From positions 57,982 to 121,981 of the forward strand of contig JARYMI010000005.1 of NCBI GenBank assembly GCA_029907205.1: a DNA stretch of 64,000 nucleotides, given 5' to 3'. Of this stretch, positions 42,436 to 50,530 are shown piece after piece. Under the pieces are notes generated by a model that was not told where the DNA came from, ran no database searches, and was given only the letters and a program-made list of their open reading frames with translations. This stretch comes from Clostridiales bacterium (GTDB taxonomy: Bacteria; Acidobacteriota; Aminicenantia; Aminicenantales; UBA8522). How positions within the stretch are numbered: position 1 is the stretch's first letter; each line of letters begins with the position of its first letter. The position numbers and the translations under genes are program-made.

Positions 42436-42626
42436 TTATGTTAGCGAAGCAAGACACCTGCTTGAGCCGACGGTCATCACAAGGCCCAGGGCTTCCTCCT
42501 GGGAAACGCGTCTGTTCTGACGCAACGATTCGAGGATGCGAATAATGGACAGGGACACTTCAGCCGTCTGGCCGCCGTCTCTTTTTTTTCATGAAGGTGA
42601 TGGGGTTAAAAGGGACAGCGTTGAGC
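42436..42626 (-). pseudogene. Degraded 3' fragment of a SIS-domain gene
   Basis: On the reverse strand this matches the last ~60 codons of the SIS gene at 45919-48048. Here it reads TAEVSLSIIRILESLRQNRR and VSQEEALGLVM, against TAEVALSIIRILESLRQNRG and VSQEEALDLVT in the full gene. A two-base deletion in the Met-Lys-rich stretch breaks the frame, and the homology stops abruptly at 42626 where AT-rich pit sequence begins. The 3' end of pit reads through it in a different frame. Confidence 0.85.
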
Positions 42627-43605
42627 TCAATAGTTTTGTAAAAACCCAACCCAAGGCGATAGTTGCAGGAAGAGTCAGAATCCAAGAAAGGAAAATGTCA
42701 AAAGCGGTACCCCAGCGGATACTTGAAAACCGCCGCGCCGCACCAGCGCCCACAATTGAAGAAGTAATTGTATGAGTTGTAGAAACTGGAATCCCAAAAA
42801 CAGAAGCCAACTGCAAGACACTCGCTGCGGAGGTTTCTGCTGCAAAACCTTGAGCTTGAGACAAGGGAGTAAGTTTCATCCCTAAAGTTTTAATAATCCT
42901 CCATCCTCCATAGGCCACGCCAAGGCCGGCCGTTACGCCAACACTCAAAATAACCCAAAGAGGCACGCCTGGGTCTTTCCAACCAAAATAGAGTGCCAGC
43001 ACCATTACTAAAATACCCATTGGTTTTTGAGCATCGTTACGGCCATGGCTAAAGGCCATGAAAGCAGCAGAAAAGCGCTGGAGATTTTTAAAAATCGGCG
43101 TCATTTTTTTGCTGGAAGCAGAATGAGAAAAGTGATAGATAAGGCCCATCAATAACGCCCCAGCAAAAAAGCCTAACAATGGAGAGGCAACTATTGCAAT
43201 GAGAACTTTTGTTAAGCCTTTCCATAAGATTGCTTCTGTTCCTGCAACAGCTAATGCGGCCCCAATAATTCCTCCAATCAAGCCATGAGTTTCGCTGACG
43301 GGAATGCCAAAATAGTAGGTGCAAAGACTCCAGGTCATTGTTCCTAAGAGTGCGCCGACAACCGTATAGAGAGTAATCAACTCTAAAGAGACAATACCTT
43401 TGCCAATAGTCAGGGCCACAGCAGTGCCAGTTAAGGCGCCAACAATTTCTAAAACCCCAGCCATTAGAACTGCAGCTTTAGGCGAGAGAGCGCGAGAGCC
43501 GACCGAAGTAGCAATAGCATTGGCGGCATCAGTAAAACCGCCAACAAAGGCATAGGTGTAAGAGAGAAAAACAGCAAGAATCAATATGATGAAATCAATT
43601 TCCAT
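42589..43605 (-). CDS. pit: Inorganic phosphate transporter, PiT family
   Basis: 338 residues, polytopic. Duplicated PiT signatures: FVGGFTDAANAIATSVGSRAL near the N-terminus and AFMAFSHGRNDAQKPMGIL in the middle, plus IPVSETHGLIGGIIG and FGIPVSTTHTITSSIVG. It carries phosphate with H+ or Na+ across the inner membrane. Base composition is clearly more AT-rich than the surroundings. The last ~11 residues (STLSLLTPSPS) are encoded by the SIS-gene fragment read out of frame, so the native C-terminus was replaced. Lies six bases after its partner DUF47 gene. Confidence 0.93.
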   Translation of the reverse strand: MEIDFIILILAVFLSYTYAFVGGFTDAANAIATSVGSRALSPKAAVLMAGVLEIVGALTGTAVALTIGKGIVSLELITLYTVVGALLGTMTWSLCTYYFGIPVSETHGLIGGIIGAALAVAGTEAILWKGLTKVLIAIVASPLLGFFAGALLMGLIYHFSHSASSKKMTPIFKNLQRFSAAFMAFSHGRNDAQKPMGILVMVLALYFGWKDPGVPLWVILSVGVTAGLGVAYGGWRIIKTLGMKLTPLSQAQGFAAETSAASVLQLASVFGIPVSTTHTITSSIVGAGAARRFSSIRWGTAFDIFLSWILTLPATIALGWVFTKLLSSTLSLLTPSPS

Positions 43606-43611
43606 ACAATA

Positions 43612-44259
43612 TTACTTGTATTTTATTCTTAATTTCCCGAAAACAACGGCGATATCCTCGCACACGTCAAGAATATCTTCCAACATTTGAAAAATTTCCT
43701 TCCATTTAATCAAATTAATTAAAGAAAAAGGACCATCTTGCCCAAAATTGGCTGTCACCTCGCTCATCATATCCCCGAGAATTTTTCTGTGGAGTTTGTC
43801 GCCTTGATTTTCTAACGTATGTATCCTTTTGCAGATTGCGGAGAAGTCTTCTGTTTGAAATTTATGGTCCTTAATCAATAAAATTCCTTGCCGAATCTGT
43901 TGAGCGGACTCCAGGATTAATTCTGAAAATTTTTTTGCGCTCTCATTCCTTTCAGAGAGGTTGTAAAGATAGAAACGGTTTGCCACTTGTTCTATTCCAT
44001 CCAGCATGTCATCTAACCGTTCAGTTAATTCTTTGATGTCTTCTTTATCTAATGGCAGAATGAAGAATATTTCGACCTCATCTGTAATTTCATGGACGAA
44101 TTCATCCCCCTTTGATTCGAGAATTTCCAGTCTCGCACAAGCCTTCTCCAACTGTTGCAAATCAGCCATAACTTCTCGCAATACGCCGGCACCTTCTTCG
44201 ACGACCTCAGATTGTTCCGCTAATTTCCAAAGGATTTTTGATTTTTTTGGTATGAACAT
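43612..44259 (-). CDS. DUF47/PhoU-like protein (Pit accessory)
   Basis: 215 residues, all helical. MFIPKKSKILWKLAEQSEVV then DEFVHEITDEVEIFFILPLDKEDIKEL is the TIGR00153/DUF47 pattern, a PhoU-like helical-bundle family almost always found with PiT transporters and thought to control them. AT-rich like pit. CGAGGAGA ribosome site. First gene of the pair; 44260-44401 upstream is AT-rich intergenic DNA. Confidence 0.92.
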   Translation of the reverse strand: MFIPKKSKILWKLAEQSEVVEEGAGVLREVMADLQQLEKACARLEILESKGDEFVHEITDEVEIFFILPLDKEDIKELTERLDDMLDGIEQVANRFYLYNLSERNESAKKFSELILESAQQIRQGILLIKDHKFQTEDFSAICKRIHTLENQGDKLHRKILGDMMSEVTANFGQDGPFSLINLIKWKEIFQMLEDILDVCEDIAVVFGKLRIKYK

Positions 44260-44401
44260 GGTGGTCTCCTCGGTTATTTTTTAATACTGCAGCATGTTCT
44301 AACCCCATCCCCATTACCGGCATCATTAAAACTTTTTCTCTGCTCACTTTTCCCTCTCGATAAAATTGAAATGACCGGATGCTATCTAATGGGAAAAGCT
44401 C

Positions 44402-45658
44402 TTATCCTCGTCTCTTTTTGGGATTCCAGGTCCCCTTGGCCACAGCGGGAACAAAGTTTGCCAGGCCCGGGGGCGGGAAGGGGAGGGGTTTTTCTTTCTC
44501 GATGCTCATGTAAGCGGTCATGAGGAGCTCGGCGACATTAACCCCGTCGGTGAAGTTCTCGCTCGGGCGGACTCCCTTGAGGAACGACTGAACCATGTGC
44601 CGGTCTTCCGCCGTGTAGCCGTATCCGTTTTCCTCATCGCTGACCACGGGCATGAGCCCGATCTCGGCGTTCTGCTTTTCCACCAGGTCCTCGCCCGCTT
44701 TGCCTTTGACTTTGCGGCTGAAGAAGACCTTGAGGTCGGTGTCCAGAGTGTTAATCTGAAGGGCGTACTCCGGGCCGAGAAGCTCCATGCTCAGCCGCAG
44801 CCCGGCGCCGACATAACACCAGGACGTCGTTGTCTCGACAACGACGGTCTGGCCCTTCTCGTCGCGGTATTCGACGAGCGACCGGGCGAAATCCTCGGCT
44901 GGACGCTTGAGGTAGTCGGTCTTCCCGCCGCTTTGCTGCCAGAGGACCCTGGCGTATTCCGGGACTTGCCACTTGAGGCAGGAAGCGTAAGCGGTCACTT
45001 TGACCGGTGTGAGGGCGCTGCGTTCCGCCCCCGGCGGAGTCAGCATGAACCTCGCCACCTCGACTGAGTGGCACATCATGTCGTTGAGCACACCGCCACC
45101 CTGAAGGCTGCCTTCCCAGAACCAGGGCATGTGCGGACCGCTGTGCTCCTCGGACGCCCGGGCCAGGTAGGGACGGCCAGATAGAGCTGCGCCCCTGGTC
45201 CAGACAATCTGCTTCCCCCTTACGACCGAGGGAGCGAAGACCTGGTTTTCGAGGTAGCCGTCGAGGAGTTTGGCCCTCTGGGCGAGTTCCAGCATCTGCC
45301 GAGCCTCTTTGGCGTTCCGGCCGAGCGGTTTCTCGCAGCAGACGCCCAAAAGCTCGCCTTTCCCTTTCCCGAGAGCGTGGACGATTTCCTCCATGACTTC
45401 AATCCGGGTGAAATTCGGTGAGCAGATCCAGACTGCGTCGATCGCCGGGTCGGAGATCATCTCAGTGATCGAGCGATAGGCTTTTGCCTCACCGACCTTC
45501 AATTTCTTGGCCAGCGCCGCTGCCTCCTCAGCCCTTTTCTCGTCCTTGTCCACAATCCCCAGAATATCAGCGTCGCGGACACCGACCCAGGCCCGGATGT
45601 GGAACCTGGCCACGAAGCCGCCGCCGATGAGTCCCACGCCTAATCTTTGCTTTTTCAT
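44402..45658 (-). CDS. Gfo/Idh/MocA-family oxidoreductase
   Basis: 418 residues. Rossmann fold GVGLIGGGFVARFHIRAW, DAVWICSPNFTRIEVM and the conserved CCEKPLGRNAKEARQ motif with catalytic Lys. The C-terminal domain has GGGVLNDMMCHSVEVARFML. These NAD(P)-dependent enzymes oxidise or epimerise sugars and cyclitols. It follows the SIS-domain gene on the same strand across a 260-base gap, so a joint role in sugar-phosphate metabolism is possible but not shown. The insertion of pit/DUF47 lies just downstream. Confidence 0.88.
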   Translation of the reverse strand: MKKQRLGVGLIGGGFVARFHIRAWVGVRDADILGIVDKDEKRAEEAAALAKKLKVGEAKAYRSITEMISDPAIDAVWICSPNFTRIEVMEEIVHALGKGKGELLGVCCEKPLGRNAKEARQMLELAQRAKLLDGYLENQVFAPSVVRGKQIVWTRGAALSGRPYLARASEEHSGPHMPWFWEGSLQGGGVLNDMMCHSVEVARFMLTPPGAERSALTPVKVTAYASCLKWQVPEYARVLWQQSGGKTDYLKRPAEDFARSLVEYRDEKGQTVVVETTTSWCYVGAGLRLSMELLGPEYALQINTLDTDLKVFFSRKVKGKAGEDLVEKQNAEIGLMPVVSDEENGYGYTAEDRHMVQSFLKGVRPSENFTDGVNVAELLMTAYMSIEKEKPLPFPPPGLANFVPAVAKGTWNPKKRRG

Positions 45659-45816
45659 CCTTCACCTCTCGCAAACGTTCGTTTGGCTCGCATCTTCCGG
45701 CAATGAGGGGCCTTTTCAGATAACCTCTCGCCGGAGGATGATCGCTGTGGTCAATTCTATAAATTTTGGACGGTCGAGTAAAGATGAAAAACAGTCCGGA
45801 AATGCGCCAGCCTTTT

Positions 45817-45850
45817 CCTCCCAGTCAGAAAGAGAATCACGAAAAGCGCT
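45817..45850. repeat. Dispersed intergenic repeat, family R (copy R4, partial)
   Basis: CCTCCCAGTCAGAAAGAGAA then TCACGAAAAGCGCT matches the first half of the R consensus; the CAGCCGAGGTC half is not preserved. It lies between the SIS gene and the Gfo/Idh gene. Confidence 0.5.
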
Positions 45851-45918
45851 CGCTGCCAGTCTTTTTTTCTTATTCTTGCTTGACTTCCAAATTGCCCTGA
45901 GGAGGAAGTTTCTTTTTT

Positions 45919-48048
45919 TCACTTACCGCTTTGTGTTGCTGAGGCGAGGTAGCGGCTCAAGCCGACATTCGTGACGAGGTCTAAGGCTTCCTCCTGAGAG
46001 ACGCCCCTGTTCTGGCGCAAGGATTCCAGGATGCGGATGATGGACAGGGCCACTTCAGCCGTCTGGCCGGCGTCCCTTTTTTCTTTCATAAAAGCGATGG
46101 CGTCAAAAAGGACAGCGTTGGCTTCGCCGTAAGAGATGGGCTCGCGAGTGCCGTGGCGGCTCACCCAGGCTGGCCGGCTCAGGACATCGTTGACATGCGA
46201 CTGGATAAGATAAGTGGCCCGGCCGATGAGCTTGAGGTTGCTCGGGCTGACGTTGGTCATCGTGTTTCCGATGACTTTGCCCAGCCGGGTCATGACCGCT
46301 GTCGAGTGGGCGTTGAGGAGAATTTTTACCCCGACGTGACGGTTGATGCCGAAGGGGTCGTTTTTGTCTGTTAAAGCGAGCGAGACGTAAGGCCCTGTGG
46401 CTCCCGGGATGAACTCGCTCGCGCTTTGGGCCGGACTTTTTCCGGCGACGATAAGGGCAAGGTTTGCGCCGCTTCCAAGATGAAGGCCCACAAAGCGGCG
46501 GAAAGGAGAATCCTCTCTCTTGAGCTCTTTCTCCTCGGGCGAGAAAAGGATCACGACGGCCAGGTCGCCTTTTTTCGGCCCGCGCTTATTGATGTTGTTT
46601 TCGCTGAAAGAAAAGTCATAGAGTGATTGCTGGTCGTCGCCCGCCTTTTTCAAACTTTCAAGCGCTGCGGAGCGGAGGTAGGGGTCATCGATTTTTTCCT
46701 CGAAATGTTTCTGGTAGAAGGAGGCGGCCAACCCCCGGAAGGGCCGGCCCAGAAAAGCCTGCCACGCTTCAGGCAGGCTTTCGGCCGGCGTCCACACCTG
46801 AATCCAGCATTTCCTTCTGGGTTCTTTTGTCGTGTCGAGGGGAAAGAGGCGGAACGTCGGGCTTCTCTCGGTGCTGTCGATAAAGACGGTGATCAGGGCT
46901 TTGTCCGCGAAATAAGTCGAGAAAGAACCTTCCTTGTAGGTCGTCGCTTCGAGTTCCGTAAAACGCGCGATGGCCGGGATGTTCTTCCTCACTTCGGCCA
47001 GGATCGCAGAGAAGACCTTAAGCCTGTCTGCCAGCGGGGGTGGATCCTCAAACCCCAGACGCGCCAGCTCTTTTTTCGAGAGATATCTTTTGAGGACGCC
47101 GAGAGTCGCTTCTTGAAGAGCCTGCCCGATGACGAACGTTTCGATGGTCGTGGCCTGCATCCGGGTGGAGCCGGTGATGGCCTGGGGGCCAGTCGTCAGG
47201 TTGATTTTGGTGATGCCCGGCTCTTCGAGGACGAGACGGCTCCGGAGGAAGGGGAGGAGCCTGTCGTCGGGGTTGTTGTAAACAAAATAGAGCTTCTGAC
47301 GGGTTTCTTCCGGGTCATAATGACCTGCCTCCTTCCATTGGTCGAGGGCGGCCAGGATCGTCCCGATGACCGACGACGTCTCGCCGCCTTCAGTGACGCA
47401 GATGACGACGTCCCCTTTTTTTATTCCCCGGTCGCTTAGTTGAAGCCGGCCGATGAGTTGAAGGTCTTCGAAACCTTCAAGAGAACTGATTAAGGCCCGG
47501 TCGGCTCCGGTCATCTCGCCGATGAGCCTGTCCTCGATTTCGGCGATATGGGGTTGGAGCTTGGGCCAGATTTTCTCGTCAGCCTTGAGACGCCTCCAGA
47601 AGGGCCGCCAGAAGGAGCTTTCCATCTGTTTGGCTAAGCGGCCGGTGGCGCCGCAGCCGTAAATATAAATCTTGCGGCCGGAGATGATGGCGTCTTCGAG
47701 CGCCTGGACGAGCGATTCAATCGCCGTTGGCTCGGCGGAGAAGCCGCGCAGGCGCGTGACGATGTCCTCGTCCACTGAAAAAAGCATTTTCAACCCGTCG
47801 GCGATATCCTTCTCGGTGCGCTCGCTCAGGTTCCAGGTCTTGGGATGCCGCTGTTCGGTGAGGAGCGTGTGGAGCTGGAACTCGGTCTTGTTCTGGACAT
47901 AATTGATGGATTCGGGGGACGGAGTGATATCCAAAAGCTTGAGAAGGCTTACTCTGGCCGGAGCTTGGGTCTCTTGGGCTAAAACAAGACGGTTAGTTCT
48001 TACTATTCCTATAAATATTATCGAAATAATAAAGATTAATGTAAGCAC
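45919..48048 (-). CDS. Double-SIS-domain sugar-phosphate protein (MurQ/GCKR-like)
   Basis: About 709 residues if started at the GTG at 48048. A longer frame reaches an ATG at 48252, but its first 60 residues are Arg/His-rich and look like untranslated leader. A start further in (TTG near 47930) is also possible. LHTLLTEQRHPKT, KIYIYGCGATGRLAKQMES, VTEGGETSSVIG and ITGSTRMQATT follow the N-acetylmuramic-acid-6-phosphate etherase / glucokinase-regulator pattern. A second SIS-like half follows (VGLHLGSGANLALIVAGKSP). Taken literally the GTG start gives a hydrophobic, signal-like segment ending LVLAQETQ. The physiological substrate is unknown. Confidence 0.75.
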   Translation of the reverse strand: MLTLIFIISIIFIGIVRTNRLVLAQETQAPARVSLLKLLDITPSPESINYVQNKTEFQLHTLLTEQRHPKTWNLSERTEKDIADGLKMLFSVDEDIVTRLRGFSAEPTAIESLVQALEDAIISGRKIYIYGCGATGRLAKQMESSFWRPFWRRLKADEKIWPKLQPHIAEIEDRLIGEMTGADRALISSLEGFEDLQLIGRLQLSDRGIKKGDVVICVTEGGETSSVIGTILAALDQWKEAGHYDPEETRQKLYFVYNNPDDRLLPFLRSRLVLEEPGITKINLTTGPQAITGSTRMQATTIETFVIGQALQEATLGVLKRYLSKKELARLGFEDPPPLADRLKVFSAILAEVRKNIPAIARFTELEATTYKEGSFSTYFADKALITVFIDSTERSPTFRLFPLDTTKEPRRKCWIQVWTPAESLPEAWQAFLGRPFRGLAASFYQKHFEEKIDDPYLRSAALESLKKAGDDQQSLYDFSFSENNINKRGPKKGDLAVVILFSPEEKELKREDSPFRRFVGLHLGSGANLALIVAGKSPAQSASEFIPGATGPYVSLALTDKNDPFGINRHVGVKILLNAHSTAVMTRLGKVIGNTMTNVSPSNLKLIGRATYLIQSHVNDVLSRPAWVSRHGTREPISYGEANAVLFDAIAFMKEKRDAGQTAEVALSIIRILESLRQNRGVSQEEALDLVTNVGLSRYLASATQSGK

Positions 48049-48320
48049 GCATACGAACGGACTGAATAAAGTGTCAGGGCGAGGAATGAAGCGGAACAGG
48101 CCCCGCAACCTGGCGCAGCGGTCTCGAGGCCTCGGAGGTGCCGCGGCAATCTCGATCTCAGCACGATGAGATCCCTGGCGATGCTCTGCACGACTCAAGG
48201 TGTCGGATTGCCAAGTTGCCGCTGGTTGCCTGCGATGACGATGGTAATGCATCTGATGCGTTTATATTAACCTGAAGAATGCTGATGACTGACCACGAGT
48301 ATCGGCATCTTGTCGTCCGC

Positions 48321-48830
48321 TCACCCGTACTGGTGTTTGTCGTCGATGATATCGCCTCTTGTCCAGTCTTCGGCCCAGCGTTTGACGCGGAAAATTTTCT
48401 TCCCTCCAGAAGCGGTCGAGCAGACGATACGGTTGAGCCCGGCGTTGATGATCATCTTCTTGCAGATAAAACAGGGGAAGGCGTTGATGGGCAGGCCGCT
48501 TTCGCAGATGAGGCCGTAGATGTACATGTTTCCGCCTAAGAGGCTGACCCCTGCCCGAGCGGCGTTGATGATGGCGTTCTGCTCGGCGTGGACGCTCCGG
48601 CAGAGCTCGTAGCGTTCGCCGTGAGGGATTCCCATCCTGTCGCGGAGGCAAAACCCGTGTTCGAAGCTGTCCTTTGTCTTCCGGGGCGCGCCGACGTATC
48701 CCGTCGAGATGATCTGGTCGTCCCGGACGATGATGGCGCCGATCGACCGCCGGAAGCAGGTGCTCCGCCGTGCGACCTCCTTCGCGATGCCTAGATAATA
48801 GTCGTCTTTGGAAATGCGTTTTGGTTTCAT
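48321..48830 (-). CDS. Deoxycytidylate deaminase family protein
   Basis: 169 residues. Zinc-dependent deaminase motifs: H81-A-E83 (SVHAEQNAI) and C120-x-x-C123 (FPCFICKKMI). The N-terminus DDYYLGIAKEVARRSTCFRR and the TGYVGAPR segment match dCMP deaminases (ComEB group). Converts dCMP to dUMP for dTMP synthesis. Its ATG overlaps the stop of a P-loop kinase-like gene by four bases, so the two are co-translated. Confidence 0.9.
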   Translation of the reverse strand: MKPKRISKDDYYLGIAKEVARRSTCFRRSIGAIIVRDDQIISTGYVGAPRKTKDSFEHGFCLRDRMGIPHGERYELCRSVHAEQNAIINAARAGVSLLGGNMYIYGLICESGLPINAFPCFICKKMIINAGLNRIVCSTASGGKKIFRVKRWAEDWTRGDIIDDKHQYG

Positions 48831-49408
48831 AGGAGTGCCTCGACTTTCCGGCGCAGAGAAGCCAGCGTCCCGTCGTTCGTGATGGCAAAATCAGCCGTGG
48901 CCATGACCCGGCTGAGCTGCTGCTCGGCTTTGCCTCCGGCCATCTCTTTTTTCTCTTTGGCCATGAATTCCTCAAGCGTTGCGGCTGATTCCAGCCGTCC
49001 CCGCCGCCTGACTCTTTTGTACCTTAACTCAGCCGGCGCGTCGACCGCCACAAGAACAAACCCTCCCCGCCCGCGAAGATAAGCCGCCTCGCTGAGGTTT
49101 CGTATGCTGTCGATGACCGCCTTTCCTTTCGCCTTTTTCGCTACCCGCCTGGCCAGGATGTCCGGCCCGTATCTGCGGCGGAGAGAGTTTCCCATGGCGA
49201 TCAGGCTGTCCCGGGTGATCTCCTTTCCTTTTTTCCTCAGCTCTTCCCGGATCTCGTCGCTCAGCGAAAAATAAGCGTACCCTTTTCTCGATAAATAGGC
49301 GGCCACCTCGCCCTTGCCGGCGCCGTTCGTGCCGGTGAGCCCGATGAGCCGGGGAGCGCCTGCCGGCCGAGGAGATCCCAAGCCTGGCTGCTTTGTCTTT
49401 TTTCTCAT
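48827..49408 (-). CDS. P-loop nucleotide kinase-like protein (dephospho-CoA kinase / UPF0200-like)
   Basis: 193 residues. Walker A GTNGAGKGEVAAYL near residue 30, then YFSLSDEIREELRKKGKEIT, DSIRNLSEAAYLRG and LVAVDAPAELRYKRVRRRGR. The pattern resembles dephospho-CoA kinase and the archaeal UPF0200 kinases rather than adenylate kinase. Coupled by a four-base overlap to dCMP deaminase; yeast dCMP deaminase carries a kinase-like N-terminal domain, so a nucleotide-related role is plausible. True CoaE cannot be excluded. Confidence 0.75.
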   Translation of the reverse strand: MRKKTKQPGLGSPRPAGAPRLIGLTGTNGAGKGEVAAYLSRKGYAYFSLSDEIREELRKKGKEITRDSLIAMGNSLRRRYGPDILARRVAKKAKGKAVIDSIRNLSEAAYLRGRGGFVLVAVDAPAELRYKRVRRRGRLESAATLEEFMAKEKKEMAGGKAEQQLSRVMATADFAITNDGTLASLRRKVEALL

Positions 49409-49417
49409 TTTCTTTTT

Positions 49418-50191
49418 TTAGCCGGCGATATCCTCGCCGGGTTTTTGTTTTCGTCTGATTCTTTCCTTGCCGAAGAGGAAAGCAATCAGGATGCTGACGC
49501 CGTAGAGGAGGAGCATCGGGGCGGCGAGAATGCTCTGGGTGACCATGTCCGGCGTCGGGGTGATCACGGCGGCGATGACGAAAATGGACAGCACGGCGTA
49601 CTTGAAATTCTTGATCATCCAGCGAGAGGTGATGATCCCCATCCGGGAGAGGAAGAAAACAAGCGTCGGGAGCTCGAAGACGAGGCCGATGCCTATGAGA
49701 ATCTTAATGGCCAGGCTGAAGTACGCGTTGACCGTGATGACGGGCATAAAATCCTGGCCCAGGTTGAGAAAAAAACGGCAGGCCCAGGGAAAGACGACGA
49801 AATAGCCGAACAGCGCGCCGGCCGAAAAAAAGAGCGACATCAGAGAAACGAAAGGAATGACATACTTTTTTTCTTTCTGGTAGAGGCCGGGCGCGACAAA
49901 GTACCAGAGCTGAAGAAAGATAAAAGGAGAGGCAACGAAGAGTGCGGTGAGGAAGGAGACCTTCAAGTAGAGCATGAAGGGCTCGGTCAGTCCGGTGAAA
50001 GCGAGCCTTGTCCCTTCTGGAAGAAACTGAGTCACTGGCCTGGCCAGGATTTTATAGACATCCTGGCTGAAGATCCAGGCAGGGATGACAGCGACAAAAA
50101 TGGCGATGAAGGAATAAAAAATTCGTTTCCGCAGGTCTTCGAGATGTTCAAGGAAGGTCATCTCGTCAGGAGACTTTTTTCCCTTCCTCAT
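49418..50191 (-). CDS. tatC: Sec-independent protein translocase TatC
   Basis: 257 residues, six membrane helices. The N-terminal signature [18 protein letters not shown] and later [13 protein letters not shown] and [14 protein letters not shown] are diagnostic. It recognises twin-arginine signals. The ATG at 50191 overlaps tatA by 26 bases; an in-frame ATG at 50161, just before TFLEHLEDL, may be the real start and would avoid the overlap. With the upstream tatA it forms a minimal TatAC system; the aldo/keto reductase at 32 kb is a likely client. Confidence 0.95.
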   Translation of the reverse strand: MRKGKKSPDEMTFLEHLEDLRKRIFYSFIAIFVAVIPAWIFSQDVYKILARPVTQFLPEGTRLAFTGLTEPFMLYLKVSFLTALFVASPFIFLQLWYFVAPGLYQKEKKYVIPFVSLMSLFFSAGALFGYFVVFPWACRFFLNLGQDFMPVITVNAYFSLAIKILIGIGLVFELPTLVFFLSRMGIITSRWMIKNFKYAVLSIFVIAAVITPTPDMVTQSILAAPMLLLYGVSILIAFLFGKERIRRKQKPGEDIAG

Positions 50192-50411
50192 TCTCGTGGA
50201 TGTCCTTTTTCAGCTCTTCCTTGATTTCTCGGAATTCCTCGGCCTGAATTTCCTCCTCGATCCGTCCCTTGATTTCATCCGAGGTGCGGCGGAATTCTCG
50301 GATGGCCCGGCCGATCGAGCGGCCCACTTCAGGGAGCTTTTTAGGCCCAAAAATAAGCAAGGCGATGGCCAGGATGATGAGCAGCTCGGGGAAACCGATG
50401 TTGCCGAACAT
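50166..50411 (-). CDS. tatA: Sec-independent protein translocase TatA/TatB subunit
   Basis: 81 residues. One N-terminal membrane helix followed by the amphipathic hinge: [20 protein letters not shown] then [17 protein letters not shown]. The FGPKKLPE sequence is the TatA hallmark. GAGGAG site before the ATG. It oligomerises to form the translocation pore with TatC. Confidence 0.95.
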   Translation of the reverse strand: MFGNIGFPELLIILAIALLIFGPKKLPEVGRSIGRAIREFRRTSDEIKGRIEEEIQAEEFREIKEELKKDIHENEEGKKVS

Positions 50412-50530
50412 GCACTCCTCTCGTCAGCCGGTGACACAGGAAATATAGCCCTTAGCCGGCCTTTAGTCAAGGCAATCAGTGGCTTTACAACGGCTGGACG
50501 GTTTGCTAAGATTAATCCTCGCGTGAATCG

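Noticed and set aside
48049-48252. N-terminal 68 codons of the longest SIS frame
   Set aside because: Arg/His-rich, no homology expected, no ribosome site; more likely leader DNA.
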